From assembly GCA_031254905.1 (NCBI GenBank), contig JAIRTN010000006.1, positions 1-5,207 of the forward strand: 5,207 bases of DNA, written 5' to 3'. Shown here in pieces: positions 1 to 5,161 of the stretch. Position 1 is the first letter of the stretch. The number at the start of each line of letters is the position of its first letter. A program made the translations under genes and the position numbers. The notes below the pieces were generated by a model that saw nothing but the letters and a program-made list of their open reading frames with translations, was not told the origin of the DNA and searched no databases. This DNA comes from Coriobacteriales bacterium. Its GTDB lineage: Bacteria; Actinomycetota; Coriobacteriia; Coriobacteriales; UBA8131.

Positions 1-363
1 CCACTCAAGAAGACCGCCTCGAAGATGAGCCAAGGACAGGCGGCCGCCCTGCGCTGCACCATCGGCTTGGCGTCGCGCGCGCCGCTGACCATCTTCGATG
101 AGGCCTATCTGGGCATGGATGCCGTCTATCGTAGGGTGTTTATCGACGAACTTTTGAGTGACTACCTCAAACACCCACGCACCATTTTGTTCTCGACACA
201 CTACATCGCCGAGATGGAACGCCTGTTCAGCGAGGCCGCCATCATCGACGCCGGCCGGGTGCTGGCACACGACGACGCTGACACGCTGCGCACGCAGGGC
301 AAGACCCTGCAGGATCTGTTCGTCAGCCTGACGCTTAAAGAAGGTGAGACCTATGAGAACTAA
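1..363 (+). CDS. ABC transporter ATP-binding protein, C-terminal part (5' end outside window)
   Basis: This is the last 120 codons of an ABC ATPase that powers the membrane permease encoded directly downstream; the frame is open from base 1, so the Walker A half lies upstream. Counting from the first visible codon, the signature loop is MSQGQ (9-13, in place of the usual LSGGQ), Walker B is LTIFDE (29-34) with the catalytic glutamate kept, the D-loop is GMD (38-40) and the switch histidine is H67 in FSTHY. The stretch after Walker B reads DEAYLGMD rather than the common DEPTxGLD, a divergent form seen in small exporters of the BcrA/YtrB type (family knowledge). The stop codon lies inside the start region of the permease gene, so translation is probably coupled. 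The transported substrate cannot be told. Confidence 0.9.
   Translation, partial: PLKKTASKMSQGQAAALRCTIGLASRAPLTIFDEAYLGMDAVYRRVFIDELLSDYLKHPRTILFSTHYIAEMERLFSEAAIIDAGRVLAHDDADTLRTQGKTLQDLFVSLTLKEGETYEN
340..347 (+). promoter_or_regulatory. Ribosome binding site deciding the permease start
   Basis: GAAGGTGA matches the consensus GGAGGTGA at seven of eight bases and sits five bases before the ATG at 353. It favours that ATG over the in-frame GTG at 344, which lies within the site itself. It is embedded in the last codons of the ATPase gene. Confidence 0.7.
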
Positions 364-1039
364 TACCCGTAAGGCCTGTGTGTACTATATGCGCTCGATG
401 GGGGTGGCCACCCTTTGGTTTTTAGGGATATATGCGCTCGTGATGGCGGTGTTATACCCTCTTATCGTTATCGACGTCTTCGACTTGTTTGGCCGCGACA
501 CAGCCTCACCGATACGGCTCTCGGAGACAGTCGCCTCCGCAAGCAGCATCTACCTGCTCGTCACGGGCATCGTCATGCCAAGCTACCTCGAGACCGCGCT
601 GAGTTTTGGGCTGACAAGGCGGCAAAATGCCTGCGCGCTTTTGCTCGTCAGCGCTCTGCTGGCCTTCGGACTCACCCTCGTCAGCGAACTTGTGGCCTTG
701 GTGTTTGCGGAACCCGCCAACTTTTTGTGGAGCATACAGGCATTCCTGCATGGGTGGTTCTTCTATCTCATCGGCTGGCTCATCGTTATCGGCTACCAGT
801 ACCGCCGCATTATAGGCGCCCTGCTCACAACCGCACTTGGCGTTGGCCTGTTCTTCTCCCTTCTTGCCTTCACGCCCTCATGGAGTTTTGTACTCGGCGA
901 AACGAGCGTCCTCAACTCCATCTCGGAAGGTGCGCTTGTCTCCCTGCTGTTCCTGTTCTCCCCGTTCTCCCTGCTCGCCTGCCTTGCGCTCGCGCTTGTT
1001 ATCGTCCTGCTCACCCGCCGTATCCCCATCAAGGTATAG
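353..1039 (+). CDS. ABC-2-type membrane permease, about six transmembrane helices
   Basis: A 228-residue, very hydrophobic protein that should form the membrane channel for the ATPase encoded just before it. Likely helices lie near residues 18-40, 60-80, 92-118, 129-148, 152-173 and 195-221, and the N-terminus is basic (RTNTRK), as expected for a cytoplasmic end. A short segment with two arginines (GLTRRQ, 86-91) between helices 2 and 3 resembles the cytoplasmic coupling region of small ABC-2 permeases. I use the ATG at 353 because a good ribosome binding site precedes it; the GTG at 344 would add three residues. The gene overlaps the ATPase gene by 11 bases, and its stop overlaps the end of the convergent luxR gene by 11 bases. 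No specific family or substrate is recognisable; a role in export of a peptide, lipid or toxic compound is only inferred from the type. Confidence 0.8.
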   Translation: MRTNTRKACVYYMRSMGVATLWFLGIYALVMAVLYPLIVIDVFDLFGRDTASPIRLSETVASASSIYLLVTGIVMPSYLETALSFGLTRRQNACALLLVSALLAFGLTLVSELVALVFAEPANFLWSIQAFLHGWFFYLIGWLIVIGYQYRRIIGALLTTALGVGLFFSLLAFTPSWSFVLGETSVLNSISEGALVSLLFLFSPFSLLACLALALVIVLLTRRIPIKV

Positions 1040-2528
1040 GGAGCGCGTCGCACTCATCGAGAATCTCAAAAAGTTCTTGGCGCGAATGGATGCCGAGTTT
1101 TTGATAGGCGGTGCGCAGATAGCCCTTAGTCGTGTTGAGGGATATGCATAACTCCCTGCTGATGTGTCCGCGGCTGTAGCCCTGCGCGGTGAGGAACAGA
1201 GTGTCCGCCTCGCGCTCGGTGAGGCTGTAACGGCGTGTAATCACGCGGCGGCGCTCCTCGAGCGTCATGCGCGCGGGGGTCTCCTCTGCGCCGGGGGCAG
1301 TATCCCTCTTACTAATTGCAGCATTTAACTCGGCAAACAGGGGGTGGTTTTGGGCCCCGTAGTCGCGCAGGACGAAGATGAGGGCGAGCGCGATGAGGCA
1401 TATCATGCCGGCAATGAGGAGGGTGATGTGTGCGCTTGTGAGGTCGAGCGTGCCGAGGAGGAGGCGGGCCACCTCGCGCGGGACGAGGTGGATGAGCCAG
1501 ACGACGGCGAGGACGACGGTGGGTGGACGCGAGAGGCTGCGCGCCACGTCGTAGCTGCAATACCACAGGATGCCGACCATGAGGGTGTTGGCGATGGTGA
1601 TGAGGGTTGCGCCGAGGCAGCGCGGGACATCGAGCATCGTGGTGACGGCGATGACACCGACGAGCATGAGGCCTATTTGGAGGTGCCAGAGGTTTGCGAG
1701 GCGTAGCGGTCGTTTGCGGATGAGGACGAGCCAGAGGATGAAAAGTGAGCAGAGCGCGACGCCGAACTGATGCGCGAATTGCAGGCCGAGCGGAAGCGCG
1801 ATGGCGCCGCCGTGCGGGAAGCCGCGAGCAAGGCCGAGGACGAAGCTGAGCAGCGCGAGGCCGAGGGCGAGGCGGGTGAGGGCTCTTGGGGAGGCGGCTT
1901 GTGTGGGGGCGGGAGGCGTGGGAGGTGCGGGAGATGCGGGAGATGCCTGTGCGGATGGGGCCCGTTCTCCTCCCCCATTATCGATAAAATGAGCGGCCTG
2001 CCAGTACATGACCAGCGAAAACGCCGGTAAAAAGATGCAGAGGGTCCACGCGACGGAACTTGGCAGAATGCCGACGAAGAAGCCGATGAAGGAACTTGCG
2101 GCAAGGCAGAGGAAGGTGCAGAGGAGGGCTTCGACGGGACCGAGGCGCGCAAAGAGGCGTATCCACATGCCGCCGCCCCACGCGATGCCCACGCCGGCGA
2201 GGACTGCCGCCGGGAGCGCGAGGGGGAGGCTGGGCATTTGGCTTTGGAGGAGGTAGAGGATGGGCGCGGCCGTCATGCAGAGGATGGAAAGGCCGGTGAG
2301 CAGGCGCCGGTGCTCTTTGGGGACGAGGCGGCATGCACCCAGCGCGAGGAGGAAGGCTATCCAGATGACGCGCGAACCGTTGCCCACGATGGTGAGCAAA
2401 TCGAAATCTGTTGAAAGGTAGCGGTTATACAGGCAGCATTGGAGCCAGACGCGCACGGCGATGAGGCCACAGAAACTTAGAGAAAGACGGGGCAGGGAGA
2501 ATTGTCTCGTCTGAGACTTGGCTAACAC
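1029..2528 (-). CDS. LuxR-family regulator with about 12 transmembrane segments
   Basis: A 499-residue membrane-bound one-component transcription regulator. The C-terminus (434-490) is a clear LuxR/GerE helix-turn-helix: YSLTEREADTLFLTAQG, then the recognition region around NTTKGYLRTAYQKLGI. Ahead of it are about twelve hydrophobic helices in two groups of six (roughly 16-179 and 218-388), split by a Pro/Ala/Ser-rich linker (about 190-214), reminiscent of a two-lobed transporter fold used as a sensor. Such proteins are numerous in Eggerthellales and often sit beside reductase operons (family knowledge). The frame is open up to an ATG at 2666, but the extra 46 residues are Pro-rich and unlike a protein start; the GTG at 2528 follows an AAAGGA site and begins just before the first helix. 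It lies on the same strand as the reductase operon, so control of that operon is a reasonable inference. The ligand is unknown. Confidence 0.85.
   Translation of the reverse strand: MLAKSQTRQFSLPRLSLSFCGLIAVRVWLQCCLYNRYLSTDFDLLTIVGNGSRVIWIAFLLALGACRLVPKEHRRLLTGLSILCMTAAPILYLLQSQMPSLPLALPAAVLAGVGIAWGGGMWIRLFARLGPVEALLCTFLCLAASSFIGFFVGILPSSVAWTLCIFLPAFSLVMYWQAAHFIDNGGGERAPSAQASPASPAPPTPPAPTQAASPRALTRLALGLALLSFVLGLARGFPHGGAIALPLGLQFAHQFGVALCSLFILWLVLIRKRPLRLANLWHLQIGLMLVGVIAVTTMLDVPRCLGATLITIANTLMVGILWYCSYDVARSLSRPPTVVLAVVWLIHLVPREVARLLLGTLDLTSAHITLLIAGMICLIALALIFVLRDYGAQNHPLFAELNAAISKRDTAPGAEETPARMTLEERRRVITRRYSLTEREADTLFLTAQGYSRGHISRELCISLNTTKGYLRTAYQKLGIHSRQELFEILDECDALPIP
1908..1943 (-). repeat. 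In-frame 9-base tandem repeat inside luxR linker
   Basis: On the plus strand four consecutive 9-mers read GGCGGGAGG, CGTGGGAGG, TGCGGGAGA and TGCGGGAGA; the last two are identical. On the coding strand they encode successive (Ala/Thr)-(Ser/Pro)-Pro triplets, which make up the core of the Pro-rich linker between the two membrane halves of the regulator. Because the unit is nine bases, gain or loss of copies would change linker length without shifting the frame. Confidence 0.7.
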
Positions 2529-2534
2529 CGATGT

Positions 2535-2540
2535 TCCTTT
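2535..2540 (-). promoter_or_regulatory. Ribosome binding site deciding the luxR start
   Basis: AAAGGA on the minus strand lies six bases before the GTG at 2528. No upstream in-frame start has a comparable site: the ATG at 2666 is preceded by C-rich sequence, and the GTGs at 2603 and 2570 have none or a weak one. Confidence 0.6.
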
Positions 2541-2593
2541 CGGGACGGAGCTTGCAGGGTCAAATTGCACCCCGTTTTTCCCATCCCAAGCTA

Positions 2594-2602
2594 ATCCTAT
2601 CA
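2594..2602 (-). promoter_or_regulatory. Possible extended -10 promoter element for luxR
   Basis: The minus strand reads TGATAGGAT, which fits the extended -10 pattern TGnTAnnAT and would place the transcript start about 60 bases before the luxR GTG. There is no good -35 box in the C-rich sequence upstream, so this is a weak candidate. Confidence 0.25.
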
Positions 2603-2604
2603 CA

Positions 2605-2648
2605 GGGGTGGGGCGGATGCACGTGGGGGGCGGGTGTGCGGGGGTGGG
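2605..2648 (+). other. G-rich tract with quadruplex-forming pattern
   Basis: Six runs of three or more G occur on the plus strand. The core at 2625-2648 is G6-C-G3-TGTGC-G5-T-G3, which satisfies the G3+N1-7 pattern four times over; GGGGTGGGG at 2605-2613 adds two further runs. It lies immediately upstream of the possible luxR promoter, on the strand that is the template for luxR. Confidence 0.6.
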
Positions 2649-2667
2649 CGGCTTGCGCGGACGCATG

Positions 2668-2693
2668 GGGGCGCGTTGGGGCGCGTTGGGGCG
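2668..2693. repeat. Tandem decamer, about 2.6 copies
   Basis: GGGGCGCGTT occurs twice head to tail (2668-2677 and 2678-2687) and is followed by a partial third copy, GGGGCG. The unit is too short and too few in number to be a known element; it could be a slippage product or a pair of protein-binding sites upstream of luxR. Confidence 0.55.
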
Positions 2694-2697
2694 GAAA

Positions 2698-2728
2698 GTG
2701 TGTCAGGAGATACGTCCCCATGACACAC
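2698..2728 (-). repeat. REP-like hairpin with TACG loop, possible weak terminator
   Basis: GTGTGTCA (2698-2705) pairs perfectly with TGACACAC (2721-2728). Inside, GG pairs with CC and GA with TC around a TACG tetraloop of the UNCG type, with one mismatch and one bulged A. The core resembles intergenic palindromes of the form TGTCA...GGGGACG...TGACA that I recall as scattered in many bacterial genomes, some linked to REP-type transposases; this likeness is from memory and unverified. Read on the minus strand the stem is followed directly by TTT, so it may also help end the reductase transcript. No transposase gene is in the window. Confidence 0.5.
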
Positions 2729-2761
2729 GGATGGGGTGGGCGGACAGAAAGGCGCAGGGTG

Positions 2762-2791
2762 GAGCCGGCTGCTCAAATGAGCAACCGGCTC
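2762..2791 (-). terminator. Strong stem-loop downstream of the reductase operon
   Basis: GAGCCGG (2762-2768) pairs with CCGGCTC (2785-2791), then after one C/A mismatch TGCTC pairs with GAGCA, leaving a four-base AAAT loop. It begins about 95 bases past the reductase stop, the expected place for a transcript end. Neither strand shows a T-run after the stem, so it is not a standard intrinsic terminator; RNA 3'-end protection or a Rho-assisted end are alternatives. Confidence 0.45.
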
Positions 2792-2886
2792 TGTGATTTG
2801 CCCGGGGTATGGGGCGAGGTACGTGAAGAACAGGCCGGGTTGGCCGCTTGGATGCCTCGGGCACCTAGGCCGCCTTAAACGCGCCT

Positions 2887-4407
2887 TTAGGCGAGGCCGA
2901 TGTAGGAGAGAGCCGAGCGCCCAGCCCGAAGCCCATAGACGTGGATGTCGCAGATGGCATTGCCGCCTATGCGGTTGCCACCATGGACGCCGCCCGTAAC
3001 CTCGCCGGCCGCAAACAGCCCGGCGAGAGGCTCGCCCGCGACGTCAAGCACTTGGGCGTCGGCGTTGATGCGTATGCCGCCCATGCAGTGATGGATTCCC
3101 GGCGCGACGGCCACGGCGTAGTAAGGCGCATCCTCTATCGGCTCAAGGCTCGCGCTGCGACCAAATTCATCCGGTTCGCCCGCGGCAATGTCTTCATTGT
3201 AGGAGTGCACCGTGGCAAGAAAACTCTCCTTGGCGCTACCCGCAAGGCCCATCCTGTCAGCGAGAAGTTCAAGCGTATCGGCCGTTTGGATGATATTGCG
3301 CTTGACGAACTTCTCCTTAATTGAGGTGTTGGCATCATAGACCTTTTGGTCGAAGACAGCCCACGAGCCACGTCCCGGCTGCTCCCACTCGATGGCGGAA
3401 ACCACGTCGCGCGTGAGCAACTCGTTAGTAAAGCGCAGGCCGTTTGTGTTGACCAAGATGGCTCCGTCGCCGCGGATACCCTCGGAAAGAAGGGTTGCCG
3501 TCCCCTGCTCGACGGTCGGATGAACCTGTATCTGGTCTATATCGACAAGGTCGGCGCCTATCGCGCTCGCCATACGGATGCCGTCGCCCTGCGAGCCGGG
3601 TTGATTGGTCGTAACCGCCTCCAGCAACTCAGGACGGTACTGGGCAAGCATGGGATGATTTGCCCCAAAACCGCCCGAGGCGATGATGACGGCCTTCGCG
3701 CGGTAGACGACGTTATTGCCCTCGGGGTCTAAGGCGCGCACGCCGTTGACCCGCCCGCCCTCAAAGAGTATCTCTTGGACGTTGGTATTGCAGATTGGGG
3801 CGATACCGCGCTGGGCACACTGTGCTGTCATCCCTCTTACTATATATTTGCCAACCGCCTCGCCGGATTCCGGACGATGGATGCGCGGGACGCTCGCGCC
3901 GCCGGAGCGCCCGAGCCTCGACAGGACGATGCCCTTCTCGCCCAGCCACTCAAGCGCCTCGTTGGAGTGCGCGCACATGTAGGTGATGAGGTCTTTGTCG
4001 CCTCGGTTGCGGCCGCCCTTGTACGTGTCCGCCACAAAAAGTTCGACGCTGTCCTCGATGCCCTCCGCGGCTTGGTACTTGGTGTTACAGACGTTCATGC
4101 CGCCCTCGGCAAAGCAGGTATTGCCGCCCGCCACCGGCATCTTCTCGAGAATGGCCACGCGCGCGCCGCTGTCATGCGCGCTCACGCCAGCGGCCATGCC
4201 GGCCCCGCCGGAGCCGACGATGACCAAGTCGTAGTCGCCAACGACGGTTGGTACTTCCTTCGCCTCGGCGAGGGATTTGGGGCTGCAGCCCGCAAGAGCG
4301 CCCAGCGCGACCGTCGCGCCAGCGCCCAAGATGAGCCCCGCAAACGAACGGCGGGATATGCTATTCTCCCCCGTAGTCTCCTCTATAGTGTCCTCTGTAG
4401 TTGTCAT
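2887..4407 (-). CDS. Tat-exported, lipobox-bearing FAD-dependent reductase (flavocytochrome c / fumarate reductase family)
   Basis: A 506-residue flavoprotein that should reduce a small, probably unsaturated organic acceptor outside the membrane using electrons from the cytochrome encoded just upstream. The N-terminus has a Tat motif (SRRSFAG, 18-24), a hydrophobic core and a lipobox LAGC with C41, so it is probably a folded, lipid-anchored exported protein. FAD binding is shown by GSGGAG (65-70), E88 at the end of the second strand, GGNT (94-97) and FAAGEVTGG (465-473). Residues aligning with the catalytic set of Shewanella Fcc3 fumarate reductase are all there: H296 (HPT), E309 and R312, R333 (LTRD), H440 (HHCMGG) and R479 (GGNRIGGN). 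No haem or FMN domain is fused to it. The ATG at 4407 has an AGGAG seven bases upstream. Oddities are C98, C107 and C441 near flavin and active site. The substrate is unknown; fumarate, urocanate, cinnamate-like acids or drugs are all possible in this family. Confidence 0.92.
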   Translation of the reverse strand: MTTTEDTIEETTGENSISRRSFAGLILGAGATVALGALAGCSPKSLAEAKEVPTVVGDYDLVIVGSGGAGMAAGVSAHDSGARVAILEKMPVAGGNTCFAEGGMNVCNTKYQAAEGIEDSVELFVADTYKGGRNRGDKDLITYMCAHSNEALEWLGEKGIVLSRLGRSGGASVPRIHRPESGEAVGKYIVRGMTAQCAQRGIAPICNTNVQEILFEGGRVNGVRALDPEGNNVVYRAKAVIIASGGFGANHPMLAQYRPELLEAVTTNQPGSQGDGIRMASAIGADLVDIDQIQVHPTVEQGTATLLSEGIRGDGAILVNTNGLRFTNELLTRDVVSAIEWEQPGRGSWAVFDQKVYDANTSIKEKFVKRNIIQTADTLELLADRMGLAGSAKESFLATVHSYNEDIAAGEPDEFGRSASLEPIEDAPYYAVAVAPGIHHCMGGIRINADAQVLDVAGEPLAGLFAAGEVTGGVHGGNRIGGNAICDIHVYGLRAGRSALSYIGLA

Positions 4408-4414
4408 ATAAAAA

Positions 4415-4419
4415 CTCCT
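4415..4419 (-). promoter_or_regulatory. Ribosome binding site of the reductase gene
   Basis: AGGAG on the minus strand, seven bases before the ATG at 4407, with an A/T-rich spacer. It fixes the start so that the complete Tat signal is included. The 57-base gap after the cytochrome stop shows no hairpin, consistent with one transcript for both genes. Confidence 0.75.
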
Positions 4420-4464
4420 ATCTCTACTCTAGCTGAATGGCGTGCGATACATAACCAAGCCCGC

Positions 4465-5121
4465 TCAAGACCCATACGGTATAAAGGTCCAGCCCTCGGG
4501 CACCTGCTCGGTCGCCTCGCGGTGGCACTCGGAACAAACAATGGTGGACTGCTCGTGCATCTGATGGCAGCTACCGCAGTCCGTCACGCCATGCACGCTA
4601 AAATCATGCACATTCCGCGGCATCGTGGCGGTCGTCTGCTCCAACTGCTCCAGTGTCTCCACGACATGACAGCCGCTCTTAAGACAGCTTTGCGCGGTAG
4701 CCATGCTCGCGCTCTGCGAGGGAAGCTGGCGGCTCTTTTCGTCATAGGTGTAATCGCCCGCAACCCAATGCAGGCCCTCCTGCAACTGCTGGTCGATGCT
4801 CGGCTCGTGGCAGTCAAGGCAGTCCTTCCCGGCCCTCTGGTGGGCCGTCACACCCAGCGCCGTGTCGCCGGAATTGTAGCCCTCCACGTATGAAGCCATA
4901 GGCACATGACAAATGGTCCCGCAAAAACTCGGATGCTCATGCCAGACAAAGGCCCCTATCCCAAGCCCCACAATGAGTACGCCCACGACACACAGCACAA
5001 CAATCCATCGCCGGGGGCGGCGCTTCGAGCCGTTTCCCGGCCCGGATTCCCCACCCTTGCCGTTCTTCTCCGTGAATCGCTCCACAAAGACCCTGTTTGG
5101 TATTTCTTCCTCGTCATTCAT
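4465..5121 (-). CDS. Membrane-anchored multiheme cytochrome c (NapC/NrfH-like), five haem sites
   Basis: A 218-residue electron carrier that should oxidise membrane quinol and feed the reductase encoded 57 bases downstream. A charged cytoplasmic N-terminus ending in KRRPRR (33-38) is followed by one membrane anchor (about 39-60) and an external haem domain. Five covalent haem sites are visible: C67-x3-C71-H72 with M75 close by, C101-xx-C104-H105, C146-x4-C151-H152, C182-xx-C185-H186 and C196-xx-C199-H200. H94, H118, H172, H177 and H189 are candidate distal ligands. The first site, placed just after the anchor and followed by a Met, matches the position of haem 1 in NrfH/NapC proteins but has three rather than two spacer residues; the CX4CH site is of cytochrome c3 type. 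The start is ATG 5121, preceded by AGAGGA; an in-frame ATG at 5160 adds a basic 13-residue piece and lacks such a site. Confidence 0.9.
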   Translation of the reverse strand: MNDEEEIPNRVFVERFTEKNGKGGESGPGNGSKRRPRRWIVVLCVVGVLIVGLGIGAFVWHEHPSFCGTICHVPMASYVEGYNSGDTALGVTAHQRAGKDCLDCHEPSIDQQLQEGLHWVAGDYTYDEKSRQLPSQSASMATAQSCLKSGCHVVETLEQLEQTTATMPRNVHDFSVHGVTDCGSCHQMHEQSTIVCSECHREATEQVPEGWTFIPYGS

Positions 5122-5126
5122 CTGTT

Positions 5127-5132
5127 TCCTCT
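5127..5132 (-). promoter_or_regulatory. Ribosome binding site deciding the cytochrome start
   Basis: AGAGGA on the minus strand lies five bases before the ATG at 5121, within a purine-rich leader. This argues against the longer frame starting at 5160. Confidence 0.7.
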
Positions 5133-5161
5133 TTCTTCTTTCCGTAAGGCGCGCCAACAAC

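Larger units (their letters stand above)
2529..2886. other. Non-coding interval between the reductase gene and luxR
   Basis: About 360 bases without a convincing gene. Going from the reductase stop towards luxR it holds a weak GC-rich stem near 2842-2871, a strong hairpin (2762-2791), a second hairpin with an 8-bp perfect base (2698-2728), a tandem decamer (2668-2693), a G-rich tract on the plus strand (2605-2648), a possible extended -10 box (2594-2602) and the luxR ribosome binding site. Open frames here, including plus-strand ones of about 90-115 codons and the upstream extension of luxR, have strongly skewed Gly/Arg/Trp or Pro composition and no recognisable domain, so I do not call them genes. 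Its size and structure suggest that luxR is transcribed separately from the reductase operon. Confidence 0.65.

Noticed and set aside
344..352. GTG 344 as permease start
   Set aside because: It lies inside the GAAGGTGA ribosome site that serves ATG 353.
415..1104. 229-codon frame overlapping the permease in another frame
   Set aside because: Arg/Pro/His-rich with no membrane segments or motifs, while the permease frame shows regular helices and a good ribosome site.
1344..1706. Acidic 120-codon plus-strand frame inside luxR
   Set aside because: Its Asp/Glu/Gly-rich sequence is what the complement of a hydrophobic, GC-rich membrane gene produces; luxR in this region is well supported.
2842..2871. 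GC-rich stem (GGCC/GGCC with GG-TGCC/GGCA-CC inside) just past the reductase stop as a terminator
   Set aside because: The stem is interrupted by unpaired bases on both sides and no T-run follows; chance pairing in GC-rich DNA explains it as well.
2531..2878. Plus-strand open frame of 115 codons (and overlapping ones) in the intergenic interval
   Set aside because: Composition is dominated by Gly, Arg, Trp and Ala from the G-rich tract, no ribosome site precedes it, and it runs through the two hairpins.
3775..4893. A 372-codon open frame on the plus strand opposite the reductase and cytochrome genes
   Set aside because: It spans the boundary of two well-supported minus-strand genes, has no recognisable domain and is a typical antisense shadow in GC-rich coding DNA.
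5122..5160. Longer cytochrome start at ATG 5160
   Set aside because: The added 13 residues are basic, and AGAGGA lies within that stretch at the right distance for ATG 5121.
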